From Acidobacteriota bacterium (GTDB lineage: Bacteria; Acidobacteriota; Terriglobia; Bryobacterales; Bryobacteraceae), in contig JANXSF010000130.1 of the NCBI GenBank assembly GCA_025352795.1, positions 31,717-95,716 on the forward strand: DNA of 64,000 nt, in the 5' to 3' direction. How positions within the stretch are numbered: the stretch's first letter is position 1; the number at the start of each line of letters is the position of its first letter. Below the pieces are notes generated by a model, which saw nothing but the letters and a program-made list of their open reading frames with translations, was not told the origin of the DNA and ran no database searches. The translations under genes were made by a program, and so were the position numbers. This document shows, piece by piece, positions 38,247-46,354 of this stretch.

Positions 38247-39143
38247 ATGCCGGACGTGGCTTCTTTGTCTGCTCTCATCCAGCGCTTTCTCGATTTCTGC
38301 CGTATGGAAAAGGGATTAGCATATAACACATTGTCTGCTATCTCATTAGATTTGAAGGGGTTCCGTCAATTCGCCGAAGAGAATGCGGAAGGCATCCCAA
38401 CGGAAGAGCATTTGCGAACCTATGTGGATCTGCTTTACAAAAAAGGACTTACCAGTCGTTCTATTGCCAGACACCTATCCAGTTTGAGAGGATTGTATAA
38501 TCATTTGATTCTAGTTGGGACGCTGAGGGCTGATCCGACCGAGTTTTTGTCGACGCCGAAGCAATGGAAATCCATCCCTAAGTTTTTGAACGCTGAAGAT
38601 ATTGAAAAATTATTCCAAGCTTGTGATCTCAACGACCCATTGGGTTTACGGAATCGGGCCATGTTAGAGCTGCTGTACGCTTCGGGTCTGCGAGTATCGG
38701 AACTTTGTGCTGTGGAAATGTCTGACTTGAATCCCGATCTGGGGATATTGCTAGTGACCGGAAAAGGGAATAAACAGCGCATGGTCCCTGTTGGACGGCA
38801 AGCGCTGGGGTTCTTGAAGACATATGTGGAAACGGGTCGGCCAGCGATTATGAAACGTTTCGCCAGCCGGTTTTTATTTGTGACGGGTAGAGGCAGCCGC
38901 ATGACCCGTCAAATGTTTTGGTTCGCGTTGAAGGATTTGGGTAAGCAGGCGGGCATTTTTCAAGGAATTACACCCCATGTTTTACGGCACAGTTTCGCTA
39001 CTCATCTTCTGGAAAACGGGGCTGATTTACGCAGCGTGCAAACCATGTTGGGGCACGCTGATATTGGGACGACGGAGATTTATACGCACGTTGTACGCGG
39101 GCGCTTGCGCCGTGTTGTTGATGAACACCATCCACGTGCCTGA
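38247..39143 (+). CDS. Tyrosine recombinase XerC/XerD family
   Basis: 298 residues, the usual length of Xer recombinases. The N-terminal SAM-like core-binding domain (FLDFCRMEKGLAYNTL) precedes the catalytic domain with ASGLRVSELC (Arg I), GKGNKQRMVPV (Lys), HVLRHSFATHLLENG (His-x-x-Arg) and the nucleophile Tyr279 in TEIYTHV. It resolves chromosome dimers at dif with a partner Xer protein; it most resembles XerD. ATG 38247 was chosen because the family begins here, and longer starts would cross the divergent promoter. Confidence 0.88.
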   Translation: MPDVASLSALIQRFLDFCRMEKGLAYNTLSAISLDLKGFRQFAEENAEGIPTEEHLRTYVDLLYKKGLTSRSIARHLSSLRGLYNHLILVGTLRADPTEFLSTPKQWKSIPKFLNAEDIEKLFQACDLNDPLGLRNRAMLELLYASGLRVSELCAVEMSDLNPDLGILLVTGKGNKQRMVPVGRQALGFLKTYVETGRPAIMKRFASRFLFVTGRGSRMTRQMFWFALKDLGKQAGIFQGITPHVLRHSFATHLLENGADLRSVQTMLGHADIGTTEIYTHVVRGRLRRVVDEHHPRA

Positions 39144-39159
39144 TTTTGGGAGCTGTTGA

Positions 39160-40500
39160 ATGAGTGATTACATGTTCATGCTTGAAAGCCACCTGACGGC
39201 AAGCCAGTTTCAGGTGGTAAACGCCGTACAAGCAGCGGCAGCGGATACGAACGTCAGCGTTTTTCTGTCTGGCGGAGCCATGCGCGACGTGCTGGGTGGC
39301 TATCCCGTTCGTGATCTTGATTTTGTGATTGAGGGCCTTCCCAAGACCTTTGCCAAGCTTCTTGAAAAGAAGCTGCACGGGGAAGTTGTGGCATCCGATG
39401 AGCGCAAGAAAAGCATTGCAATGCGCTTTCCGGGCAACGTCACAGCGGAATTCGCTATGGCCAAAGTGGAAAAATATGGGCGGGCTGGGTCAAAGCCGCA
39501 AATCATTCCAGCAACCATTCATGAAGATTTGCGCGGTCGCGATTTCACCATCAACGCCATTGCCTTGTCTTTGAATAAAGCGTCCCGCGGACTGCTGCTA
39601 GATCCCACCAACGGCCTGGCAGATCTGGAGCGGCGCGAAATGCAGACCGCCTATAGCTACGCACTCTATGACGATCCCGCGCGGATTTTACGGATGTGGC
39701 GTTTCAGCGTGCGGATGAACTTCCCACTTTCAGAACGGACTCGTGGTCAGTACGCCAACGTCAAAGAATCAGGCCAGCATCTGAAAATTTCCAATGAGAT
39801 TCTTGGACCGGAATTGCTGCGTATGGCCGGTGAAGGAAATCCTGCAGAGTTGCTGCGCATTCTGGATGAAGAGAAAATACTGCCCTTGTTTTCCCCAGCT
39901 CTTACTGGAGCCAAAGTGAATTTGGCAGGCATGCAAAAGCTGATGAAGGCGCGCACGCACATCCCTTTTGAAATCGGATTTGAAGCAAACCAGCCAAGTT
40001 TGTTTCTGTATTTATTGACGCAGAAGTTAACGCCAAAAGAAAAGACTGCTCTGATCAAGAACATGAGCATTGACAAGGCGACGGTGAATTCCTGGCAGCA
40101 GCTTGAGGCGAAATCGAAGAAGTTGGAAAAAGAGCTGAAGTCGCCCCTGTTGAAGAAGCCTTCGCTTATTTACAAAGCGCTACGCCACGCTGCTGGTGAT
40201 CAAGTTGTTTTTCTGCTGATGAATTCATCGGAAAGACAAGTGCAGGAACGCATCAAAAACTATCTACAGAAATTTGTAGGCATCGTGCAGGAAACCACCG
40301 ATGCGGAAGTCAGCGAAGCGACGAAGATAGCACCGGAAGCATCGAAATTCGCCAAGGCAAAGGAAGAGTATTTGGCGAAGAAATTGGATGCCAAGCCGAA
40401 GAAGTTGCCAGAGCCAGAATTGGAAGCAGTTCCAACCATCCCTGTGCCACAGCAGCCAATGGGTCGCGGGACTGGCCGGGTAGTGGCGGCGCGGAGTTAA
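39160..40500 (+). CDS. CCA-adding enzyme / poly(A) polymerase family nucleotidyltransferase
   Basis: 446 residues, class II nucleotidyltransferase. The head motif FLSGGAMRDVLGG plus RDLDFVIEG holds the two catalytic Asps (DxD), GRDFTINAIALSL is the neck/basic motif, and DDPARILRMWRFSVRM the RRF-like motif that positions the base. It adds CCA to tRNA 3' ends or A tails to RNA; the two activities cannot be separated by eye. The last 50 residues are a Lys/Pro-rich low-complexity tail. GGGAG lies 7-8 nt before the ATG. Confidence 0.85.
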   Translation: MSDYMFMLESHLTASQFQVVNAVQAAAADTNVSVFLSGGAMRDVLGGYPVRDLDFVIEGLPKTFAKLLEKKLHGEVVASDERKKSIAMRFPGNVTAEFAMAKVEKYGRAGSKPQIIPATIHEDLRGRDFTINAIALSLNKASRGLLLDPTNGLADLERREMQTAYSYALYDDPARILRMWRFSVRMNFPLSERTRGQYANVKESGQHLKISNEILGPELLRMAGEGNPAELLRILDEEKILPLFSPALTGAKVNLAGMQKLMKARTHIPFEIGFEANQPSLFLYLLTQKLTPKEKTALIKNMSIDKATVNSWQQLEAKSKKLEKELKSPLLKKPSLIYKALRHAAGDQVVFLLMNSSERQVQERIKNYLQKFVGIVQETTDAEVSEATKIAPEASKFAKAKEEYLAKKLDAKPKKLPEPELEAVPTIPVPQQPMGRGTGRVVAARS

Positions 40501-40505
40501 TTGGA

Positions 40506-40528
40506 CAGCCAAAATGGCTGGGGCTTTT
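40506..40528 (+). terminator. Possible weak terminator between convergent genes
   Basis: CAGCC (40506-40510), AAAAT loop, GGCTG (40516-40520), then GGGCTTTT, between the stops of the CCA-type gene and rmlB. The short stem makes this uncertain. Confidence 0.35.
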
Positions 40529-41525
40529 AACGGGCTCCGTAGTTTTGCTGATAGAAATCCTGATACTCACCTGACCGCACCCGGTCCACCCATGGCTGAT
40601 TTGCTTTGTACCAGTCTACGGTGGCTGTCAGGCCTTGCTCGAAGTCCATGGTGGCTTTCCAGCCTGTGGCGGCTTCCAGCTTTGCTGTGGTGATGGCGTA
40701 GCGACGGTCGTGCCCTGGGCGGTCGGTCACGTAGCTAAGCAGCGCTTCGGTCCTACCAGTGGCCGCCAGAATCTTTTTCACAACCTCAATATTTGGCAAA
40801 GCCCGACTTCCGCCAATGTTATAAACCTCACCGGCCTGTCCTTTTTCAAGGACACTTTGGATGGCACTGCAATGGTCGTCCACATAAAGCCAATCGCGAA
40901 TCTGCATGCCGTCGCCGTAAATTGGCAGCGATTTGTTTTCCAGGGCGTTGGCGATCATCAGTGGAATCAGTTTTTCCGGGAACTGATATGGCCCGTAGTT
41001 ATTCGATGCGCGGGTCACCGAAATATTCATCTTGTACGTTGTGAAGTAGGAAAGCGCCAGCAGATCGGAACCGGCCTTGGATGCCGAATAGGGGCTGCTG
41101 GTGCGAAGCGGATAACTTTCATCGGCGTCCAGCGGTTCGGGAATGCTGCCGTACACTTCATCGGTTGAAACATGAACAAAGCGTTCTGTTTTATGCTTGC
41201 GAGCGGCTTCCAGCATGGTGAACGTGCCGTTGAAGTTGGTTTGAATCACTGGGGCGGGCGAATGAATGCTGCGGTCCACATGAGATTCGGCGGCGAAGTG
41301 AACCACGGCGTCGGGTTGAAAATCTTCGAAGGCGGCGTCTACTGCGGCGGCATCGCAAATATCGCCACGCAAAAAACGGTAGCGGGGATTGCTGGCGATG
41401 GGCAACAGGTTTTCCAAATTGCCAGCGTAGGTGAGTTTATCGAAATTCAGAATATGCGCTGTGGAGTTGTTGCGGATGAATGCGGAGCCAATAAAACCGG
41501 CCCCACCGGTGACAAGAATTTTCAT
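40527..41525 (-). CDS. rfbB: dTDP-glucose 4,6-dehydratase
   Basis: 332-residue extended SDR enzyme. VTGGAGFIGSAFIRN is the NAD-binding motif, VHVSTDEVYG gives the Thr-Asp-Glu catalytic set, and YSASKAG the Tyr-x-x-x-Lys. It converts dTDP-glucose to dTDP-4-keto-6-deoxyglucose. ATG 41525 overlaps the rfbC stop by 4 nt (ATGA). Third gene of the rfbA-rfbC-rfbB unit. No rfbD reductase gene follows; the next gene is convergent. Confidence 0.93.
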   Translation of the reverse strand: MKILVTGGAGFIGSAFIRNNSTAHILNFDKLTYAGNLENLLPIASNPRYRFLRGDICDAAAVDAAFEDFQPDAVVHFAAESHVDRSIHSPAPVIQTNFNGTFTMLEAARKHKTERFVHVSTDEVYGSIPEPLDADESYPLRTSSPYSASKAGSDLLALSYFTTYKMNISVTRASNNYGPYQFPEKLIPLMIANALENKSLPIYGDGMQIRDWLYVDDHCSAIQSVLEKGQAGEVYNIGGSRALPNIEVVKKILAATGRTEALLSYVTDRPGHDRRYAITTAKLEAATGWKATMDFEQGLTATVDWYKANQPWVDRVRSGEYQDFYQQNYGAR

Positions 41526-42061
41526 TTGTATTGTAATTCCCAATCGTAGTTGATGTTGGAATCGTTATAGGCAATGCGGCCTTCATCGGCGGGATTATAG
41601 GTTTTGTTGGTGAGATACACGAGCATTGCCGGAGCTTCTCCAATGACTTTATACCCATGACCAACACCGGGCGGGATGAGCAATTGCCAGGGCCGAAGCG
41701 TTCCCAGGTAAAGGGTATTGCGCAAACCGAAGGTTGGTGATTCGGGACGAAGATCGACCAGTGCTACTTGCAGCATGCCCGATGCGGTGACCCAGCAATC
41801 GGTCTGAAACTTATGAATATGGAAAGCCTTGATGGTGCCAGGGTAGCTGAGGGCTGCGGAAATTTGCGTGGATTCGGGAGGGAAATCAGCGATTAGACCT
41901 TGGCCTGTACGTCCCACTTCAAGAAAGTAGCCGCGATCATCGGGCCACAGTGGAAAGGGAACGGCCACCACGCCGGGAATAATATCCGGTGAATCTGGAG
42001 CAAGAATCACAGTGCCAATCCCTTTTTGATTGACAAAGCTGGGGGTGATTGAAATGGGCAA
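41522..42061 (-). CDS. RmlC-like dTDP-sugar 3,5-epimerase family protein
   Basis: 179-residue cupin-fold protein with the RmlC framework: DDRGYFLEV, VALVDLRPESPTFG, PPGVGHGYK and the YNPADEGRIAYND C-terminus. The block equivalent to RGLHYQ...KLV reads KAFHIHKFQTDCWV: the first His (the general base position) is kept, but the Lys of the dTDP-4-keto-rhamnose site is replaced. It may therefore be a divergent epimerase or a related ketoisomerase. It starts directly after the rfbA stop (41/42 kb junction, no gap) and overlaps rfbB by 4 nt. Confidence 0.75.
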   Translation of the reverse strand: MPISITPSFVNQKGIGTVILAPDSPDIIPGVVAVPFPLWPDDRGYFLEVGRTGQGLIADFPPESTQISAALSYPGTIKAFHIHKFQTDCWVTASGMLQVALVDLRPESPTFGLRNTLYLGTLRPWQLLIPPGVGHGYKVIGEAPAMLVYLTNKTYNPADEGRIAYNDSNINYDWELQYK

Positions 42062-42805
42062 TTAATCTTCCTCTGGGTTATGAATGCGGGCACTGGAATT
42101 GGCCACCAGATTGGTTGCGCGTAACAGAGAATTGAACGTGCCTGCATCGGTCCACCAGCCTTCCAGATGGGCGAAAGTCATTGTGCCCTCTCCGATATAA
42201 GCGTTGTTGACGTCAGTAATTTCCAGTTCACCGCGACCGCTGGGCTTGAGCACTTTGATCTTTTCAAAAACCGAGCCATCGTACATATAAATGCCAGTTA
42301 CGGCCAAATTCGATTTGGGCTTTTTGGGCTTCTCTTCAATGCCAATAATTTTGCCAGCTTCCAATTCTGCAACGCCGAAACGTGTGGCATCGGAGACTTC
42401 TTTAAGAAGAATTTTGGCTCCAGATTCCTGCTTGCGGAAATCTTCCACGGCATCACGAATGGAGCCTTCAATGATGTTGTCGCCAAGCACCACCGCCACT
42501 TTGCCACCATCGGCGAAATGTTCGGCCAGGCCAAGGGCTTCGGCTATGCCGCCTTCCCCTTCCTGATAGGTGAAGTCAAGGTGGGATAACCCGAACTCTT
42601 TTCCGTTGGCCAGCAGCCGCAGAAAGTCACCTGCATTGCGCCCGCCAGTGACCACCAGAATATCGCGAATACCGGCATCGACAAGGATCTGAATGGGGTA
42701 ATAGATCATCGGCTTGTCGTAGATCGGAAGCAGGTGCTTGTTAGTGATCTTGGTGAGCGGAAACAAACGGCTCCCAGTTCCGCCGGCCAGTACAATACCT
42801 TTCAT
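42062..42805 (-). CDS. rfbA: Glucose-1-phosphate thymidylyltransferase-type nucleotidyltransferase
   Basis: 247 residues. GGTGSRLFPLTKITNKHLLP is the nucleotide-binding signature, YYPIQILVDAGI and VVLGDNIIEG follow, and the C-terminal EGWWTDAGTFNSLL matches RmlA. It is about 40 residues shorter than classical RmlA, lacking the extra C-terminal helices, as in RmlA3-like or actinobacterial-type enzymes. It makes dTDP-glucose for the two downstream enzymes. GGAGG lies 7 nt before the ATG, so this unit uses a normal leader. Confidence 0.9.
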   Translation of the reverse strand: MKGIVLAGGTGSRLFPLTKITNKHLLPIYDKPMIYYPIQILVDAGIRDILVVTGGRNAGDFLRLLANGKEFGLSHLDFTYQEGEGGIAEALGLAEHFADGGKVAVVLGDNIIEGSIRDAVEDFRKQESGAKILLKEVSDATRFGVAELEAGKIIGIEEKPKKPKSNLAVTGIYMYDGSVFEKIKVLKPSGRGELEITDVNNAYIGEGTMTFAHLEGWWTDAGTFNSLLRATNLVANSSARIHNPEED

Positions 42806-42834
42806 TCGTTATCCTCCAGACTATTCCCTTCCAA

Positions 42835-42843
42835 TGATACAAT
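42835..42843 (+). promoter_or_regulatory. Extended -10 promoter (TGaTACAAT) of cupin gene
   Basis: TG-n-TACAAT at 42835-42843, 14 nt before ATG 42858. Because it covers the in-frame ATG at 42834, it argues for the shorter cupin start. Confidence 0.4.
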
Positions 42844-42857
42844 TCCCATCTACATCT

Positions 42858-43217
42858 ATGATGCTTCACGATTGGCAAAATATTCCATTGGAACAGATGA
42901 ACCCTTCCCTTGCCCGACGGGTTATCCACGGAACGAATATGACTGTGGCTAGCTTGACCATTGCGAAAGGGGCGGAAGTGCCCTGGCACAGTCATTTGAA
43001 TGAGCAGATGTCAGTGATGTTGAGTGGCAAACTGCTGTTTGAATTTGAAGGTGGCCATGAGTTCACGGTGGAGACTGGACAAGTGATGGAAATTACTCCG
43101 CACCTTGCCCATCGGGTAACTGCTTTGGAAGACTCCACCGTGTTCGATTTGTTCTCGCCAGTGCGCGATGATTGGCGGAAAGGTGACGATTCGTATCTTA
43201 GAGGTATGAGGAAGTAG
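42858..43217 (+). CDS. Small cupin-domain protein
   Basis: 119 residues, a single cupin barrel. The metal site motif 1 is PWHSHLNEQMSVMLSGKLLFEFEG (His, His, Glu) and motif 2 is EITPHLAHRVTAL (His). Such small cupins act as isomerases, dioxygenases or sensors, and the substrate is unknown. It is divergent from rfbA with about 50 nt between starts, so a link to sugar metabolism is possible but unproven. The start is chosen after the extended -10 element. Confidence 0.75.
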   Translation: MMLHDWQNIPLEQMNPSLARRVIHGTNMTVASLTIAKGAEVPWHSHLNEQMSVMLSGKLLFEFEGGHEFTVETGQVMEITPHLAHRVTALEDSTVFDLFSPVRDDWRKGDDSYLRGMRK

Positions 43218-43556
43218 GCGAATGCAGTGTTGTTTCATTGCTGTTTTGCATTCGAATGATTTCAACAAGCAACGCAGCGAAAACGAGTGCCCAAAAGCAT
43301 TGCTCTTTCGGCTTAGCCGAAGCGAGTAGTCACACAAAAATGGCTCACTAATACGACTGTGTCTAGTAGCCCATCCCTATCTTGATTGGGGTGTTGGACG
43401 TTCGCTTTAAAACAATTTTAACGACGGTGCGGCGAATGGGTAGGTTCATCAAAAGGCCTATATTCATTGAAGAAAAATGGCATGGTGGGCAGTTTTCATT
43501 CAATTCAAGTGGCACGCTTTGGAAGGTTCTTTGAGACAACAAAAAAAAGATGAGAT
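43218..43556. other. 339-nt intergenic region with two small inverted repeats, no gene seen
   Basis: Contains CGAATGCA (43219-43226) pairing with 43247-43254 right after the cupin stop, and TTCGGCT-T-AGCCGAA at 43307-43321. Neither has a good T run. Reading frames here are short and show no family resemblance, and I could not fold a tRNA. Confidence 0.5.
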
Positions 43557-44432
43557 TTGGTACCGACAATTGCGGCTCAAAATGATATCCTACCGGGGAT
43601 GCAGTCTTTGATCGATCTTCTCACCAACAAGCGCCAAGACGTCAATCTTGATGTGGCCGCGCTTGAGGTGGCGACGATTGAGTACCCAGAGATTACACCC
43701 GATCCGTTTGTGGAAATTTTGGATTCGTACGCGGTAGAACTTTCGGAACGTTTGAGTCCGCACACAGATGGAGAAGAGTTCATTGAAGTGGCCGGTGCTT
43801 ACATGTTCGACGAGCTGGGTTTTTGCGGCAATCAGGAAGATTACTACAACCCTCGCAATAGCTGTCTGAACGAAGTGGTTACGGCGCGCATTGGCAACCC
43901 CATTTCCTTAGCAGTGGTGTACATTGAAATTGCCCGTCGCCTGGCTAGGCCTGTGCAGGGAATCGCACTGCCGGGACACTTCTTTGTGAAGTATGACGAT
44001 GGGGATTATAAAGCTTACGTAGATGTGTTTCATGGTGGAAGAATTGTGGATGAGCGGGAATGCTTTGACCTGGCCAGTTCCATTGTCAGCACCACGGTGA
44101 ACGACCCCACCTACTTAGCCCCAGTTGAGAACCACCAGATTGTGGTGCGCATGTTGAATAACTTACGCTCCATCTATTTGCGGAATCGGGACTACGTAAA
44201 GGCCTTTGAGGTATTGACCCTGTTACTGAAAGCGACGCCACTTTCTGGCGACTGTTTTCTGCAACGCGGAGTGGTCAACATTGAACTTCGTAAGTTTGAG
44301 CAGGCCAAGGATGATTTGCAGCATTACCTTATTCTTGAGCCGCTAGCGTTGGATCGAAGGGCTGTAGAACAGCAGATCCGGGTGATAGACCAATGGCTTT
44401 CCAAACGTAAAGTGACCGAGCGGTTTTCCTAA
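43557..44432 (+). CDS. SirB1-type transglutaminase-like protein with TPR
   Basis: 291 residues from TTG 43557. The SirB1 N-terminal domain is seen in FIEVAGAYMFDELGFCGN, the NSCLNEVVTARIGNPISLAVVYIEIARRL block and GIALPGHFFVKY, where Cys/His of the transglutaminase-like fold sit. Two TPR-like repeats follow (GDCFLQRGVVNIELRKFEQAKDDLQ). These proteins are widespread and poorly characterised. The start codon is uncertain: the region upstream is A-rich with AAGATGAG. It stands alone between an intergenic stretch and a convergent gene. Confidence 0.8.
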   Translation: MVPTIAAQNDILPGMQSLIDLLTNKRQDVNLDVAALEVATIEYPEITPDPFVEILDSYAVELSERLSPHTDGEEFIEVAGAYMFDELGFCGNQEDYYNPRNSCLNEVVTARIGNPISLAVVYIEIARRLARPVQGIALPGHFFVKYDDGDYKAYVDVFHGGRIVDERECFDLASSIVSTTVNDPTYLAPVENHQIVVRMLNNLRSIYLRNRDYVKAFEVLTLLLKATPLSGDCFLQRGVVNIELRKFEQAKDDLQHYLILEPLALDRRAVEQQIRVIDQWLSKRKVTERFS

Positions 44433-44462
44433 AGAAGTTCCCTCCCTTAGTTTTCCTTCCTT

Positions 44463-45242
44463 TTACTCCCCGCCAATCAGAATCGGTATTGTCACTGATG
44501 AATTAAAACTCAACTTCACGGTATTGGCTGCCTTGCCATCGGCAGTAAGAATCACGTCCACAGTACCGGCACTCCCCAGCGATCTGGGAATGGGCACGTT
44601 GATCTGGTCCAGCCCGGAATAAGTTTCTTGGGGTCCGGCGTAGTCTGGGGTGATTATCACGGTACCAATTTTCACCTGCACGGAACGGGCGTTGCGGATG
44701 CCTGTTCCGTAAAGCAGCAGGTAGAGTTGGTCAGCCTTCATGTCGATATCGGCGGGCACGAAGAGTTTTTGTGCGGCATCGTACTTGGCGATCAGTTCCA
44801 CGGTGCGCTCGCCTTTTGAGTTGATGCGAAGCAGGTTACCGGCAGCGGGGCCTTTGCCATCGGCATTGGCCGTGAATAGCGCCGGAGCAACGGCGGCGAT
44901 GGTGATTGTGGTCTTGCTGGAGCTGGCATCGCCACTGGTGATGACAACTGGGGCATCGCCGATTGGTACCCCCGCTGGGACAACGAAATTCACCTGACCC
45001 GACGACACGAAATAAAGTGGAGCAGCGATGCCCGCCACGGTGACCTTTGTGCCAGCTAACTGGAAGGGAAGCGGATCGGTTCCCTGGGCCTGGGCAGTGG
45101 CCAATTTTGTCCCATAAGCTGCGGCAATGGATTGCGGGGCAAAGCTCAAGTTGGAATAACTGGCAGCATTGACCAATTGCAGACTTTGAGCATGGGAGAA
45201 GGGCAGCGATAGAAAGATTAGGATGGCAGTTCGAAGAAACAT
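44463..45242 (-). CDS. Secreted Solibacter-type Ig-like protein (TIGR03437 module)
   Basis: 259 residues, signal peptide MFLRTAILIFLSLPFSHAQ. The mature part is almost entirely the Solibacter-specific C-terminal module: LVNAASYSNLSFAPQSIAAAYGTKLA, VTVAGIAAPLYFVSSGQVNFVVPAGVPIG and DQINVPIPRSLG. This module usually ends larger exported proteins, and here it stands alone. Its role is unknown (adhesion or export tag is a guess). ATG 45242 is preferred over a TTG 12 nt upstream. Confidence 0.8.
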   Translation of the reverse strand: MFLRTAILIFLSLPFSHAQSLQLVNAASYSNLSFAPQSIAAAYGTKLATAQAQGTDPLPFQLAGTKVTVAGIAAPLYFVSSGQVNFVVPAGVPIGDAPVVITSGDASSSKTTITIAAVAPALFTANADGKGPAAGNLLRINSKGERTVELIAKYDAAQKLFVPADIDMKADQLYLLLYGTGIRNARSVQVKIGTVIITPDYAGPQETYSGLDQINVPIPRSLGSAGTVDVILTADGKAANTVKLSFNSSVTIPILIGGE

Positions 45243-45557
45243 TCTGTGGATCAATTCTTACGAATGGTATCGGCTAATTGGGGAGGATCTTTAGTCGGGG
45301 GGCGCTGGGCTGTCCTTTTTGATGAGAAATTGATGGTTAAAAGACCGCTCCCTCGCGGTCACGGCTCTGTTGAATCAGTCCGTTACAGAGCTGCAATCAG
45401 GACAGGTCATGCTTGAACTTAAACTATTTGGAATGTTTTAGAATAAAATCTGTTTGTGAGCGTTCGCTACTACCGGTCCTTCAATGTTCCAGCCTAAGCT
45501 CTAGTGTTTGAAATACTGTTGAACTGTCTGAACTGAACGCTGCCAGGAGCACTTGCT
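45243..45557. other. 315-nt divergent intergenic region with a REP-like repeat
   Basis: Between the secreted Ig-like gene and the trigger-factor-like gene. Apart from the dispersed repeat (45344-45367) and the hairpin GCTCTGT/ACAGAGC (45364-45370 with 45385-45391), it holds only AT-rich sequence at 45420-45450 that could contain a promoter. No gene is seen. Confidence 0.5.
45344..45367. repeat. Dispersed REP-like element, copy 2
   Basis: 24 nt, one mismatch to 13135-13158. ACCGC and GCGGT within it form a 5-bp stem around TCCCTC. An adjacent 7-bp hairpin begins in its 3' end. Confidence 0.6.
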
Positions 45558-46346
45558 TTGTCCACTGAACCTTTATTGAAAGTCATTGATGATTTCGCGC
45601 CAGCCGCACTGTTCGGCGAAACTGCAGTTGCTGTCCAAGGGCCAGTGCGACAATACATGGTGAGTATTTCGGCAGGTGAACTGAAAGAAAGAGTTGCCGA
45701 ACACTTGACGAAACTGGGTTTGAAAGTTCGCCTGCCTGGCTTTCGACCGGGCAAAATCCCGATGAAGATTTTAGAGGAACGGTATGGTGCCGCAGCGCGT
45801 TCGGAAATTGTGAAGCGGTTTGCGTCAGAGGCTGCGGCGAAAGCCCCGCAAGGCAGCTTTATTGCTTCCATTGACGCTTCCGAAAAGGCTGGCGATTTGG
45901 AGTTGCAAGTAACAGCGGTTCATCTTCCTGATTTGCCTGACCCTGACTTTTCTCAAATCACGCTACTGCGTTTCACTGCCAGCGAAAGCGATTTGGAAGA
46001 GGCAGACGTTGCTGGCGATTCACTGGTAGCGCATTTGAAACAACAGGTGCTGGACCATCTTGAAAAATCGTACCCGTTCCCTTTGCCGGGTGGATTAGTA
46101 GATCGGGAGTTCAACGCTATTTTGCAGGCTGCGCGCGCCGATGGGGAGGATGTGGAAGAGAGCATGGCTGCATTCCGCCCAATCGCCGAACGTCGCGTAA
46201 GGTTGGGAATCGTAATCGCGGAATTGGCCCGGCGACAGCAATTAACTGGTCCTCAGATGGAAGAAAGAGTAATGGAATGGCTGATTTCTATTGCGCGGAT
46301 AGAAGAGCAAGTGGTCACTTTGGAAGAGTTGCAGGAACTGACTTAG
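45558..46346 (+). CDS. Trigger factor homologue lacking the PPIase domain
   Basis: 262 residues from TTG 45558, supported by AGGAG 8 nt upstream. The ribosome-binding signature LPGFRPGKIP (Gly61) sits in a typical trigger-factor N-domain (YMVSISAGELKERVAEHL to about residue 125). The chain then passes straight into the helical C-terminal chaperone domain (LVAHLKQQVLDHLEKSYPFPLP onward). The FKBP-type isomerase domain of about 100 residues, normally between them, is missing, which explains the short length (usual size about 430). It could bind nascent chains at L23 but not isomerise prolines. Confidence 0.85.
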   Translation: MSTEPLLKVIDDFAPAALFGETAVAVQGPVRQYMVSISAGELKERVAEHLTKLGLKVRLPGFRPGKIPMKILEERYGAAARSEIVKRFASEAAAKAPQGSFIASIDASEKAGDLELQVTAVHLPDLPDPDFSQITLLRFTASESDLEEADVAGDSLVAHLKQQVLDHLEKSYPFPLPGGLVDREFNAILQAARADGEDVEESMAAFRPIAERRVRLGIVIAELARRQQLTGPQMEERVMEWLISIARIEEQVVTLEELQELT

Positions 46347-46354
46347 CGGCCTTC

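Noticed and set aside
42834..42857. Longer start of the cupin gene (ATG 42834)
   Set aside because: It would lie on the extended -10 element, and the added eight residues have no cupin counterpart.
43218..43556. tRNA or small RNA gene
   Set aside because: The hairpins do not assemble into a cloverleaf and no conserved T-arm or anticodon arm is visible.
43363..43569. Small minus-strand ORF as a transposase remnant
   Set aside because: Short, overlaps the next gene's start and shows no recognisable DDE or HTH pattern.
45494..45871. Minus-strand ORF over the trigger-factor-like gene
   Set aside because: Shadow frame; the plus-strand frame carries the GFRPGK motif and a good ribosome site.
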